From positions 1 through 64,000 of the forward strand of contig NC_009365.1 in assembly GCF_000092065.1 (NCBI RefSeq): DNA of 64,000 bases. The letters run 5' to 3'. Position numbers and translations under genes: made by a program. Below the pieces are notes generated by a model, which was not told where the DNA came from, did not search any database, and saw only the letters and a list, made by a program, of their open reading frames with translations. The stretch is from Ostreococcus lucimarinus CCE9901 (Eukaryota > Chlorophyta > Mamiellophyceae > Mamiellales > Bathycoccaceae). Of the stretch, positions 27,781 through 40,400 are shown in pieces. Each line of letters opens with the position of its first letter. Position 1 is the stretch's first letter.

Positions 27781-30039
27781 ATGCCCCGCGCCGAGTCTAA
27801 GGCTGGCGGTGGCGCTAAAGCGCGTCGCGCGGCGAAACGCACGAATAAATTCAATCCGAGCGCCGCCGCCGCCGCGCCCGCGCTCGTGAACGTCGGCGAC
27901 GCGTCGCAGTACGACGATGAGCGCGCGATCGAGCTCGAGCGGAGGAAGAAATCAAACGTTAAGCAAGGGAAGAAGCTTGGCAAGCGAAAGAAGGGAGCGA
28001 CGAGCGACAAGGAGACTGGTTCGAGCGAGGACGCGGCGCCGAAGAAGAAGCGAAGCGACGCCGCGGCAAACGCGGAGAAGGTGGATTTTAGTAAATTGAG
28101 TCGCAAAGAAGCCAAGGCGAAGAGCGATGAGATGAAGGCGCTGAGAAAACCAAACTTTGCGCTGGTGCAGGAGTTGGCGCAGATTTGGGAACGGATGCGA
28201 GGCAAAAAGGTGTCCAAGACGGATCGAAGCGCGATGTGCGACGAAATTTACAAAAAGTGCGTGGGGAAGGTTCCCGAGTTGGCAAACAATCACAAAGGTT
28301 CGCGCGTGGTGCAGGCGGTGTTGAAATACGGCACTACCGAGCAGTGCGCTAAGATCATGAGCGAAGTGACGCCGCAGATGGCGTTGCTGTCAAAGTCGCT
28401 GTACGGGAATTTCCTGGTTCGCAAACTCATAGACGCCGCGGACAAGAAGGAGATACCGGCGCTGGTTGGGAACTTGCGCGGGCAAATCGCGCGATTGGCG
28501 CGACATCCCGTGGGGTCACAAATCGTTGAGGCTTTGTTTCACGCGGCTTCGGCGAAAGAAAAGAAGGCGATGACTTTTGAGTTTTACGGTCCAGAATTCG
28601 TGCACTTCGGCGCAGCGGACGACGTCAAGTCGCTTCGCGAAGCTTTGCTCCTCAAGCCCGTGGCGCAGCGCCAAGGCATGCTTCGTCACATCAACGTGAC
28701 GATGATTCCAGTGTTGGAAAAGGGCTTGGTATCTTCATCAGTGATCCATCGGGTATTGGCGGAGTATCTCAGCGTCGGCGGTCCGAGCACAAAAGCCGAG
28801 GCGGCGGGATCGATAGCCGCCGCCGGCTTGCTTCGCATGATGCACACGAAGGACGGCGCGCACGCGGTGAATATGATACTTGCACACTCTGGCGCCAAGC
28901 AGCGCAAGGGGGTGATCAAGGCGTTGAAAGGTCAAGTTTCGAGGGTATCGCAGGATGATTACGCCCACGTCGTCATCGCCTCGCTCTTCGATTGCGTGGA
29001 CGACACGCAGTTGTTGGGCAAGGGCGTCGTGAGTGAGCTCAAGGCAGAGAGTTTGGCAGAAGTGGCGTCGCACAAAAACGCTCGGCGTGTGCTGTTGCAC
29101 ATCCTCAATCCTCGATCCACAAGATACTTCCCATCGCACCTGCTCGAGTGCATGCCGGATCCTCAAAAAGTTCGCGAGGACGCCGAAGAAACCGTTGTGG
29201 CGATGAAGCGCGGCGGTCAAGCCCAAAAAGATGCGAATAAAGCTGTGGGCAAAGACCTTTCAGATGATGAAGACGATGATGACGATATGGGTACCGTAGA
29301 TGATGAGTTCGGCGGCGAAGACGAAGAAGAAGCGCCAGAGGGCGACGACGACGACGACGACGACGACGGTTTAGAAGAGGCGCCGGCGGATGGTCCTGAT
29401 TTTGGCATCGCCAAGAAACCTGCGAGCACGCGCCGCGCCGAACTGTTTCATCAAGGATTGGGAGACTCCCTCGTTGCAGCATGCAGCGTGAACGCGGCGT
29501 CGATGTTGCGAAGCAACCTCGCGTCCGACGTGTTGTTCGAAGTCGCTGCGGGCGGGTGTGACGACATCTTTTACAAAACTGTCGGCGACAAAAAGATGAC
29601 CGACCTATTTGAAGCCATTTCGGAAGCGGTCGCGACATCCATGACATCCGAACAAATCGACGCGGAATTGGGGGAAAAGCTCGAGCCGTTGCACGCAAAC
29701 TTTTTCTCCACGCGAACGCTTCGTCGCATGGCTTTAGAAGTCAAGCACGCCCAGTTCGTTCCCATTTTCTGGAAAAGTGCGCTGAAGGCGAACTTGAAAA
29801 CCTGGATCGACGGCCACGGCGCTAAAGTCGTCGCTGCCGTCGTTCGCACGAAAACGGATGCAAAAACGCGCAAAGAAATCCACGCAGCCGTGGGAAAACT
29901 GGTCGACAGCGGCGACGCCGCGGCGTGGTCGGAGGGATTTTTCCGCGTCAAGGATGGAGACAAGCCACGAAATTCAGCTGGGAAAGACGAGCAACCGACG
30001 TCAAAGAAGGCGAAGAAGGCGAAGAAGGCGTCAAAGTAG
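27781..30039 (+). CDS. PUF6/PUM24-type nucleolar Pumilio protein
   Basis: A 752-residue protein from the ATG at 27781; the frame is open from 27505 but that extension overlaps the upstream CBSX gene and carries no conserved sequence. The Lys-rich N-terminus (about 1-110) suits nucleolar targeting. Pumilio repeats begin near residue 120 with LVQELAQIWERMRG, then NHKGSRVVQAVLKYGT, LSKSLYGNFLVRKLIDA and ARHPVGSQIVEALFHAA; the atypical repeats continue to about 470. An acidic stretch (about 490-545) precedes a C-terminal CPL region. PUF6/Puf-A proteins bind RNA without strict sequence choice and act in 60S ribosome assembly. The Lys-Ala-Lys tail (KKAKKAKKASK) is typical of nucleolar proteins. Confidence 0.92.
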   Translation: MPRAESKAGGGAKARRAAKRTNKFNPSAAAAAPALVNVGDASQYDDERAIELERRKKSNVKQGKKLGKRKKGATSDKETGSSEDAAPKKKRSDAAANAEKVDFSKLSRKEAKAKSDEMKALRKPNFALVQELAQIWERMRGKKVSKTDRSAMCDEIYKKCVGKVPELANNHKGSRVVQAVLKYGTTEQCAKIMSEVTPQMALLSKSLYGNFLVRKLIDAADKKEIPALVGNLRGQIARLARHPVGSQIVEALFHAASAKEKKAMTFEFYGPEFVHFGAADDVKSLREALLLKPVAQRQGMLRHINVTMIPVLEKGLVSSSVIHRVLAEYLSVGGPSTKAEAAGSIAAAGLLRMMHTKDGAHAVNMILAHSGAKQRKGVIKALKGQVSRVSQDDYAHVVIASLFDCVDDTQLLGKGVVSELKAESLAEVASHKNARRVLLHILNPRSTRYFPSHLLECMPDPQKVREDAEETVVAMKRGGQAQKDANKAVGKDLSDDEDDDDDMGTVDDEFGGEDEEEAPEGDDDDDDDDGLEEAPADGPDFGIAKKPASTRRAELFHQGLGDSLVAACSVNAASMLRSNLASDVLFEVAAGGCDDIFYKTVGDKKMTDLFEAISEAVATSMTSEQIDAELGEKLEPLHANFFSTRTLRRMALEVKHAQFVPIFWKSALKANLKTWIDGHGAKVVAAVVRTKTDAKTRKEIHAAVGKLVDSGDAAAWSEGFFRVKDGDKPRNSAGKDEQPTSKKAKKAKKASK

Positions 30040-30154
30040 ACTTTGCGATTGAAATATGATCTAAGAAGTACATTCATTAAACGCACTACAAACGCACTCC
30101 CGCCATGTAATATTTTTGTAACAACAGTTCGGACGCTCCGATGTACCGCGCAGC

Positions 30155-31135
30155 TCAATCGAACCCGACAAGCATGGGCGTGCATTTTTCGTACAAAGCG
30201 CGCGGCAATTTCGCCTTGAGCGCGGCGCGCACCTCCTCCGCCTTGTACCGCGCGCTGAAATGAATCAATAAAATAGCTTCGTTCTGGAACTTATCCGCGC
30301 GTGCGACGATATCGTCGATGTGCGTGTGCCCGAATCGCTCCGCGTCGTGCTTGCTCACCGCGTCGTCGATGAACGTGCACTCCATGATGAGAAGTTTCGC
30401 CCGGAGCGCGTCCGCGTTCGCGGGGTCGTCGATCCAGTCCCCGGTCGTGTCTCCAGTGAACGCCACCTCTGGGACTTCGACTTTATCCGTCACTTGTTCG
30501 CCGTCGTCGCGCAACCGCTTAATTTCCGGTCCGCTCAACCCCGCGTACGCGGGCTTCAACTTTTGCTTCGTGCCGTACACGACGTACCCTTGACTCGGCA
30601 CCGGATGCCTCGTTCTAAAAGCTGCGATTTCAAACAACTTATTCATCGCGTACCGCTCCCCCGGGTCGATCCCGATCGCGCGATGATTCAACTCGCTATC
30701 GTCCAACGCTCGCAGCGATTCTATAAACGTCCCGAACGCCTCTCTCCGCGCGCTCGGCAGCAGCACCGTCGGCGGCGTCAGGCTCAACAACCCGCGCGTC
30801 GCGATGTACATCCCACACCCTCCGACGTGATCCATGTGCGTGTGACTCAGGCACATCACGTCCGCGTACACGCACCGCTGCGGGCATCGCCCCGAATCGA
30901 ACGCCACCCCCAGCGCCGGCAGCACCACCGACGTCTCGCGTCCGCCCACGGAGACGCCCTCGATCTTATACCCCGCCAGCTCGTGCACCGCGTGTCGATC
31001 GCGATTCTTCGTCCTCTTCTGCGCGGCGTCGTCGCCGTCGCCGTCGCCTTCGCCGTCGCCTTCGCGTCCCGCCGGTCGGTCGCGCGCCGTCGCCATCGCG
31101 CGCGTCGTCGTCGTCCGTCGCGTCGCGTCGCGTCG

Positions 31136-31167
<32 letters not shown>

Positions 31168-31213
31168 ACGTCGACGTCGCGCTCGCGCAGGTCGCGCGCG
31201 TCGCGACGCGCAT
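30155..31213 (-). CDS. tRNase Z, short form (TRZ1/TRZ2-like)
   Basis: A 352-residue metallo-beta-lactamase-fold endonuclease that trims tRNA 3' trailers. The core begins at LAGYKIEGVSVGGRET and contains AFDSGRCPQRCVYADVMCLSHTHMDH in pieces, where HxHxDH is the zinc site. It continues with HPVPSQGYVVYG, the FTGDTTGDW segment and the late His motif LLIHFSARY. These match plant TRZ1/TRZ2. The N-terminus (about 1-90) is Ala/Thr/Arg-rich with Thr-Ala repeats from a 6-bp DNA repeat, so plastid targeting is possible. The frame extends to an ATG at 31924 but would overlap the divergent giant gene; the ATG at 31211-31213 (or 31094-31096) is more credible. Confidence 0.88.
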
Positions 31214-31490
31214 GCGACGCGCCGCGCTCCGCGGTCGACCGCGCGCGCGACGGCGACGTCGACCGCGGTCGGTCGCCAAACCCCGAGCGGATGATTGACG
31301 ACGACGGCAGAGCGCGACGATCGATCGCGCGTCGAGGGCGACGCGAAGCGCGCGCGAGGCAAAACGCGCGAGGCGACGCGCGGCAGACGAAGGCGTCGCG
31401 CGAATCGATTCGACGAAGAATCGAGTCTTCGCGCGATTTGATTTTGATTTGATTTTGATTTGATTGATTCGACGCGACGCGACGCCGGGG
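31214..31490. promoter_or_regulatory. Divergent region upstream of tRNase Z and the giant coiled-coil gene
   Basis: About 277 bp between the two chosen start codons. The part next to the giant gene has three tandem, T-rich 11-bp units of the form GATTTGATTTT at about 31435-31469, an AT-rich island in GC-rich surroundings that ends 22 bp before the ATG at 31491. It could be a promoter element or a transcript leader. No gene is seen. Confidence 0.45.
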
Positions 31491-34400
31491 ATGGAACGAG
31501 GCGCGCGAACGCGCGCGAATGATGCGCGATGGACGCGAGGGACGATCGGGGCGAGAGGTGCGCGCGAACGGCGCGTCGTCGCGGTGAGAGTGACGACGCG
31601 GAGGGTAGGAGGCGACGCGAGCGTCGGCGCGGGAACGTCGAGGACGCGAACGTCGGTGGGGAAAACGCGCGCCGTGAACGGAGAGCGCGATGGTGAAGGC
31701 GGCGCGAACGATGAGGGAGACGCGGTGAGGGAGTACGGGACGTTTGGTTCGAGCGCGTCGTTCGCTCGAGACGCGGCGCCGGGGGAGGCGGCGGCGAGCG
31801 TGGCGGTGTACGTCGCGCGCGCGGTCGCGCTCGTCGTCGTCTCCGATATCGCGGCGTGGACGGTGACGCTGTATGGAGGGGGGATACCGGCCGCGATGCG
31901 CTCGCTGGTGATTTTTGGCGGCATGTCCGTGGTGTACTACGGCGCGTACGTCGCGCGATGGAATCGGTCGATGTTTGATTTGGCGACGCGCTTGGTCGCC
32001 GCGGCGGCGATTGGTTCGAGCTCGGTGATCTTTGGTACCGCTTTGGCGCTGAAAGTGATTCCGAGGCCGATGATGCAAGTGTTGGCCATCTTGCTCGCGT
32101 CGACGGTGGCGCCGCTGTTGGGCGTATACGTCGAAGAGTTGCGTTTGCACCGTACGTCGACGAGGCGTACGAGACTGATGATATTGTCGGACTGCTCGCT
32201 TTACGGTTCGTGGGACGCCGTCGCCGGCACTGTGGCGTGGGCATGCGCCTTCAACCAGTCCGCTGACGCCTTCGGCCCCGCGCTAGCGCAGAGTTCATTT
32301 GTCGCGTTTATCGTCGCCGCCGCGTGTCGTTGGATGCGAGCCATGTACGTATTGTACGTTATCGATCACTGGATCATTCAGACGGTCGCCGCGATGTCGC
32401 AAGAGTTCACAGAGACGGTGTCGCGAGCGACCGTTGTCGTTATGGAAGAAGTTTCGCGAGCGCCGATCGTCGTTAAGGAAACAGTTTCGCGAGTTTCTGT
32501 CGCGATTGCGGAAACGGTGACCCAAACGCCCGACGTGGTTTCGCACAATGACGAATCTCCGCAACCAGTCGCAGAGCCGAAGATGCACGAACGCTCGGAC
32601 AATAACGAAGCCGCCGTCGCGAGCGTAAAAATGCGGGTTGCGAGAGAACCTCAGCCAGTTGTCATGGAGTCGGCGCCTTCATCCGACGCCGCGCCTGTAG
32701 CAGGCGAAAGCGTGAGTGTCACTCAGCAGCCCGATGAACGGCGTATTGAGTACGCGCCTCCGTATACCGCGGTAATTCGTGAGCAGGATCCTCGTCCAGA
32801 ACCGCCGCGTGTCGTATACGCGCCCGCGTTTGTCGTGGTGGAAGAGGCATCGACGTCGTCTTCTACGGAATCCGACGTCACTCAACCGCTCGAGTCAAAG
32901 CGTCGCCGTCGACAGCGGAAGCGACAGTATCGCCGCCGTGAGTCGCTGGCGAAGAATACTATAGACATGAGCGAGATTGTGTCGAAAGAAGTTAACATAG
33001 CGCTGAACATGGGCGTTTCGATTGAGGCGGAGCTTCAGCGCATGTTGGATCGACGTCAATCGACGCTGAACGACATGAAAAACCAGCAAGCGAATCCAAT
33101 TTCTATCGCGCAAGTGGAAGCGGATATTGCCGCGCTGCGTGCTGAGCTGAGACGAGCCACGACATCACGCGAACAATTTCAACGAGCTCAAACGTCGTAT
33201 GAGAGCGATCTAGAGATGTGGATGGAATCGATACGCGCGGCGGCGGCGGTCTCGCGATTGGACTACGCAATCGATTCACTAAAAAACGCATCGGTCGCCG
33301 ACGACCCGCAGGTCAAGGAACTCATTGATCAAAGGGCTGTTTGGGGGTTGCGTTTGGTCAGCTCTCAAATATTTACGATTGTTGAATTGCAGGATTCACT
33401 TGACTCTGGGGAAGCACGTTCTTCCGCGCGCATAGCAGAATTACGAGGAGCTATAGAAAGTTTGGAGCTCAAATTGACTCGTTTGCAAGAAGAAAAGACG
33501 CAGAGCGTCGATAACCGTATTCTTTTGGAGGATCGTCTGCAGAAATTGAATCTTGAAATCGATTCTGTTCGGGAAAGAGAGCGCGTTGCGCAAGAAGACT
33601 GGCAAAGAGAGCGCCTGCGCCTGGAAGTTGAGCTCGAAGCTTCAGTCAAGGAACTTCAAACTGCCACGAGAACCGTCGACGACGCTCTCAAGGCGAAGTT
33701 AGAACTCCTTGCTAAGCTGCAGACCGCTCAAGATCAGAGCGACACTGATGCAGAGGCGATTCGGCGTCTCGAACATGAAACTGAAACTCTGCAAACGAAG
33801 CTCAAGTCCCTCACCGAGCAGCTATCTGTCGCAAATGCTAGTGTTGAACAAATCAATTCGCGTCGATTTGACTTAGAATCGCAACTGCGAGCAAAGGCAA
33901 CTGAGTTAGACTTGGCAAACGCCAATCGTGCCGATACTTCATTAGTTGAAGAGCTGAGGCGTCAAGTGAAGAATCTATCTACGGAGATCTGTTGGCTCAG
34001 AGATCAAAAATCGAGAGAAGGAAGCGAAGCAGAAGCAGTACTTCAAAAGCAACTCGCAGAGGCTCGTACGCAACTCGAAATCCAGCGAAATGAATTAGAA
34101 ATCGAAGCCAAGGCTGAAATTTCCGAATTGAAGCGATCCATGGATGTTATCCGCGAGGAGATGGAACGTCTAACGTCGGAGATGTCAGAGAAGACTGAAA
34201 AGAGTTTAGAGTATCAACGAATAGTTCAAGAGCGTCAAAAAGAGATTGAAAGTCTTACGAAAAACAAAGAGTTGGCCGCTCGCGCAATCGATGAGTCAAA
34301 GAAAAACTTGGCTCAGGCTCAGGAAGCGCTGGAGACGAAGCAAAAAGCACTAGATGACCGTGTTTCTCAGGTTGCAAGCTTATCTTTGGATCTTGCAGCG

Positions 34401-37400
34401 AGTGAGGAGAAAACGCTCACTCTTGAGCGCGAACTCTCAGCATCATGTCAACGCTCACAAGAGCTCGAAGAACTCATCTCCAGTCTTCGCTCGTACTCAG
34501 AATCACGCGATGCCTTGCTTGCTGACATAGATTTACTTCTCGGCAACGAAAACGACGAGCGCGAAGCGATGTTACGAGGCAGTAAGAACGCATCTGACCT
34601 CGTTGAGCGCATACAGAAACGTCTTCGAAGAGAAGTTGTCCTCGAGAAGAAGCTTGACCAAGCTCAGCTGCTCGAACAGGTAGGTCTCACAGTCGAAGAA
34701 TTGAAAACACGTGAAGCCGCATCACTTTGGTGGAAGGATCTAGTTCAAATTGGTTCTAAGGCTCTGGAAACGATTCAGAGCACCGCAGTGGATCTATCTA
34801 AGGGGACAGTCACGGCTTCATTGTTAGAGCGATCGATCAGTCTACGAGCGAAAGAGCTGCAGAATATCACCAGCGAACCGCAATACCAGAGATTGCAAAA
34901 AAGCTTCAATGATCTGAAGCGTCTTTCCGAAGCCGCAGAGCGAAAGTTGCAAGAAAAAGAGCGAAAGATAAAATCATTGAAGGCCGATAGCAAAGAGTCA
35001 GCTGCGGAATTGAAGGCGCTTACCTCAGAATTGGCCTCCGTGAAAGAAGATCTTAAATACATCAGAGATATTGCAAAAGAAGAGCGTGATGAACAGATTC
35101 AGCGCATAGAATCTCTCATGTTAGAGGTTGATTCATTCGAAAACGCCAAATTTGATGGTGAAGAGGCAGTACGCTTTAGAAACGAAGCAGCGAAGCTTCG
35201 AGGGATGAAAATTCGGTTGGAAGCTGAGCTCAAGTTGAGTCAAGATCTCGCAGAGACAGCGAGCAGCGAACTGGCTCGAGCTCGCGAAGAGCACGATGTC
35301 GTCATCACGCAGTTGAGTGAAGAAATAGCAGCTCTTGAACTCGACATCACAGTTAAATCTGAAGCGATCGAAAAGTTGGAGTCAAAGACGAATAATATTG
35401 AGGTCAAGTTGGGCTCCGATCTTGAGAGCGCGTTAGCAAAACTGAACACCACGCTCGAAGAACTCGATAAAAAGTCCACGGATTTTGCATCTCTTGAAAG
35501 CGCATCGGTTGAACAAAAGCGAAACTTTGAGAAGCACGTGGACGAGCTTGAAAAGCGCCTGGGTGCTTCCGAGGCTGAAGTGCAAAGATTGATACAAGAT
35601 AGAGATCTGGCTATTGAGGCCAAAGACAACGAAATGGTTTCGAAAATTCTTTCGCAGTCCGCTATCGTGTCCGATCTCGAGTCTGAGCGCGACGCGCTGC
35701 GTTCGCAGCTCGCCGACCTTTCGTCCGCTCGCGACTCTGAGCTGGCGTCTGTGCGCGCGGATCTTGAGTCCCAGCTTCGCGAGCGCGAGGAGGACATCGA
35801 GCGCGTGCGTTCTGAGCTCGACGAGTCCAAGGCGGCACTTGAGTCTGAGCGCGACGCGCTGCAGTCGGAGCTCGAGCGCGTGCTTTCTCAGGTGCCCGAG
35901 GTTGACGCGTCGCAGTCCGCTATCGTGTCCGATCTCGAGTCTGAGCGCGACGCGCTGCGTTCGCAGCTCGCCGACCTTTCGTCCGCTCGCGACTCTGAGT
36001 TGGCGTCTGTGCGCGCGGATCTTGAGTCCCAGCTTCGCGAGCGCGAGGAGGACATCGAGCGCGTGCGTTCTGAGCTCGACGAGTCCAAGGCGGCACTTGA
36101 GTCTGAGCGCGACGCGCTGCAGTCGGAGCTCGAGCGCGTGCTTTCTCAGGTGCCCGAGGTTGACGCGTCGCAGTCCGCTGCCGTGTCCGATCTCGAGTCT
36201 GAGCGCGACGCGCTGCGTTCGCAGCTCGCCGACCTTTCGTCCGCTCGCGACTCTGAGTTGGCGTCTGTGCGCGCGGATCTTGAGTCCCAGCTTCGCGAGC
36301 GCGAGGAGGACATCGAGCGCGTGCGTTCTGAGCTCGACGAGTCCAAGGCGGCACTTGAGTCTGAGCGCGACGCGCTGCAGTCGGAGCTCGAGCGCGTGCT
36401 TTCTCAGGTGCCCGAGGTTGACGCGTCGCAGTCCGCTATCGTGTCCGATCTCGAGTCTGAGCGCGACGCGCTGCGTTCGCAGCTCGCCGACCTTTCGTCC
36501 GCTCGCGACTCTGAGTTGGCGTCTGTGCGCGCGGATCTTGAGTCCCAGCTTCGCGAGCGCGAGGAGGACATCGAGCGCGTGCGTTCTGAGCTCGACGAGT
36601 CCAAGGCGGCACTTGAGTCTGAGCGCGACGCGCTGCAGTCGGAGCTCGAGCGCGTGCTTTCTCAGGTGCCCGAGGTTGACGCGTCGCAGTCCGCTGCCGT
36701 GTCCGATCTCGAGTCTGAGCGCGACGCGCTGCGTTCGCAGCTCGCCGACCTTTCGTCCGCTCGCGACTCTGAGTTGGCGTCTGTGCGCGCGGATCTTGAG
36801 TCCCAGCTTCGCGAGCGCGAGGAGGACATCGAGCGCGTGCGTTCTGAGCTCGACGAGTCCAAGGCGGCACTTGAGTCTGAGCGCGACGCGCTGCAGTCGG
36901 AGCTCGAGCGCGTGCTTTCTCAGGTGCCCGAGGTTGACGCGTCGCAGTCCGCTATCGTGTCCGATCTCGAGTCTGAGCGCGACGCGCTGCGTTCGCAGCT
37001 CGCCGACCTTTCGTCCGCTCGCGACTCTGAGTTGGCGTCTGTGCGCGCGGATCTTGAGTCCCAGCTTCGCGAGCGCGAGGAGGACATCGAGCGCGTGCGT
37101 TCTGAGCTCGACGAGTCCAAGGCGGCACTTGAGTCTGAGCGCGACGCGCTGCAGTCGGAGCTCGAGCGCGTGCTTTCTCAGGTGCCCGAGGTTGACGCGT
37201 CGCAGTCCGCTGCCGTGTCCGATCTCGAGTCTGAGCGCGACGCGCTGCGTTCGCAGCTCGCCGACCTTTCGTCCGCTCGCGACTCTGAGTTGGCGTCTGT
37301 GCGCGCGGATCTTGAGTCCCAGCTTCGCGAGCGCGAGGAGGACATCGAGCGCGTGCGTTCTGAGCTCGACGAGTCCAAGGCGGCACTTGAGTCTGAGCGC

Positions 37401-40400
37401 GACGCGCTGCAGTCGGAGCTCGAGCGCGTGCTTTCTCAGGTGCCCGAGGTTGACGCGTCGCAGTCCGCTGCCGTGTCCGATCTCGAGTCTGAGCGCGACG
37501 CGCTGCGTTCGCAGCTCGCCGACCTTTCGTCCGCTCGCGACTCTGAGTTGGCGTCTGTGCGCGCGGATCTTGAGTCCCAGCTTCGCGAGCGCGAGGAGGA
37601 CATCGAGCGCGTGCGTTCTGAGCTCGACGAGTCCAAGGCGGCACTTGAGTCTGAGCGCGACGCGCTGCAGTCGGAGCTCGAGCGCGTGCTTTCTCAGGTG
37701 CCCGAGGTTGACGCGTCGCAGTCCGCTGCCGTGTCCGATCTCGAGTCTGAGCGCGACGCGCTGCGTTCGCAGCTCGCCGACCTTTCGTCCGCTCGCGACT
37801 CTGAGTTGGCGTCTGTGCGCGCGGATCTTGAGTCCCAGCTTCGCGAGCGCGAGGAGGACATCGAGCGCGTGCGTTCTGAGCTCGACGAGTCCAAGGCGGC
37901 ACTTGAGTCTGAGCGCGACGCGCTGCAGTCGGAGCTCGAGCGCGTGCTTTCTCAGGTGCCCGAGGTTGACGCGTCGCAGTCCGCTGCCATGTCCGATCTC
38001 GAGTCTGAGCGCGACGCGCTGCGTTCGCAGCTCTCTGAGCTTCGTCAAATGTCCTCCGAATCCATCGCAGGACTCCAGCAGCAATTAGTCGCATTTTCGG
38101 CGGAGGCGGACTCTGCGGCTTCCTTGAGAAAAACAGTTAAAGAGTTGAAGGCAACTATCAGACAGCGCGAAAATTTGCTTTCTGAAACGGTGTTCGATCC
38201 GATGTTGAATGATGACTTGGACCGTATGAACGATGAGCTTGCATCGAAGAGTGCGGAACTAGATTCTGCACGGACGAAGTTGCAGTCGACTCTTAATAAG
38301 TTAAAAGAACGCGAGGAGCAGGCTGAATCTTCGCAAGCTGTTGCAAGTGCTGTCATAGATGAGATCCGCGCCGAGCTTTTGAATGCAAACGAAAAGTTGG
38401 CTGCTCGTGAGTCATACGCCAACGCTGTTGAGTTGGCGCTGCGGTCAGAACTCACAGAAAGAGAGAAAGAAATTGCGCTTTTGCGTGTCAAGGTAGCTAA
38501 AATTCTCGATGACAGCACGAACAAGCAGACAAGTCTCACCACTGCGCTCGATTCTGCGCAGTCTGAGATTGAGCGCCTCACTCGCGAGCTCGAGGATGTT
38601 GAGCAGAGCAAGCAAGTGGCCATGAAGGAGTCATTTGAGCGCAACGAATCGCAGATTGCGTCTCTGAACGCCGCGCACCGCGAGTTGGATCAGCGCCTGC
38701 GAGACGAGCTCGACGCGGCGCTCAAAGCGAAGGCAAGTCTTGAGAAGGAGCTCAGCGACCGCGCGGAATCCACCGCTGCTACCGAAACAGCGAAGCGCAA
38801 CGCCGAAGCACTGAGCGAAAGCTTGCAATCGCAGCTTGATGCACTGTCCACGCAGCGTGCTGAGCTCGAGCAGCGGCTGGTCAAGCGCGAGGAGGAGCTC
38901 GTCGCTGAGCTTGACGCAGCCAAGCATGAAGCCACAGCGCAGGCCGCACGTTTTGCACAACTTGGCGAGGCGGCCTCAGATCACGCACACGACGAGGTTG
39001 ATAAACTTAAGTCCGAAGTGGAACGACTCGAGTTTGAGCTCGGCGCTGTGAAAAACGAGCTGACAAGCGCGACGTCGACTGCGAAAGCGGACATTGCGAG
39101 GCTTACGGATGAACTTGCAAGCGCCAGCGCCGCGCGAGACGCCGTGGCTGAAACCGCTCATCCAGAAGAAGACGGGTCATCGGAGTCCGCATCGGCGTTC
39201 GAAGCCATGAGACGCGACATGACTCGTCTCGAGTCGGAGCTTGCCGCCGCTCTCGCGGAGCTTGCGGAGCTCGAATCGCCTCGCGAGTCAGAGTCCTCAG
39301 ATACTGAAGCTATTCGCGAGTTCACCACTGCGCTCGATTCTGCGCAGTCTGAGATTGAGCGCCTCACTCGCGAGCTCGAGGATGTTGAGCAGAGCAAGCA
39401 AGTGGCCATGAAGGAGTCATTTGAGCGCAACGAATCGCAGATTGCGTCTCTGAACGCCGCGCACCGCGAGTTGGATCAGCGCCTGCGAGACGAGCTCGAC
39501 GCGGCGCTCAAAGCGAAGGCAAGTCTTGAGGAGCGCAGCGACCGCGCGGAATCCACCGCTGCTACCGAAACAGCGAAGCGCAACGCCGAAGCACTGAGCG
39601 AAAGCTTGCAATCGCAGCTTGATGCACTGTCCACGCAGCGTGCTGAGCTCGAGCAGCGGCTAGTCAAGCGCGAGGAGGAGCTCGTCGCTGAGCTTGACGC
39701 AGCCAAGCATGAAGCCACAGCGCAGGCCGCACGTTTTGCACAACTTGGCGAGGCGGCCTCAGATCACGCACACGACGAGGTTGATAAACTTAAGTCCGAA
39801 GTGGAACGACTCGAGTTTGAGCTCGGCGCTGTGAAAAACGAGCTGACAAGCGCGACGTCGACTGCGAAAGCGGACATTGCGAGGCTTACGGATGAACTTG
39901 CAAGCGCCAGCGCCGCGCGAGACGCCGTGGCTGAAACCGCTCATCCAGAAGAAGACGGGTCATCGGAGTCCGCATCGGCGTTCGAAGCCATGAGACGCGA
40001 CATGACTCGTCTCGAGTCGGAGCTTGCCGCCGCTCTCGCGGAGCTTGCGGAGCTCGAATCGCCTCGCGAGTCAGAGTCCTCAGATACTGAAGCTATTCGC
40101 GAGTTCACCACTGCGCTCGATTCTGCGCAGTCTGAGATTGAGCGCCTCACTCGCGAGCTCGAGGATGTTGAGCAGAGCAAGCAAGTGGCCATGAAGGAGT
40201 CATTTGAGCGCAACGAATCGCAGATTGCGTCTCTGAACGCCGCGCACCGCGAGTTGGATCAGCGCCTGCGAGACGAGCTCGACGCGGCGCTCAAAGCGAA
40301 GGCAAGTCTTGAGAAGGAGCGCAGCGACCGCGCGGAATCCACCGCTGCTACCGAAACAGCGAAGCGCAACGCCGAAGCACTGAGCGAAAGCTTGCAATCG

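Noticed and set aside
30155-31924. Longer form of tRNase Z starting at 31924
   Set aside because: Although it begins with ATG, the extension lies antisense to the membrane helices of the giant protein and has no conserved sequence.
35433-38084. Minus-strand 883-residue open frame across the 258-bp repeats
   Set aside because: It exists only because the repeat unit happens to lack stops on that strand; it repeats the same antisense peptide and has no family resemblance.
35614-38088. Second plus-strand frame (824 residues, Ser/Arg/Cys-rich) over array 1
   Set aside because: Out of frame with the coiled coil, confined to the repeat, and compositionally unlike any protein family.
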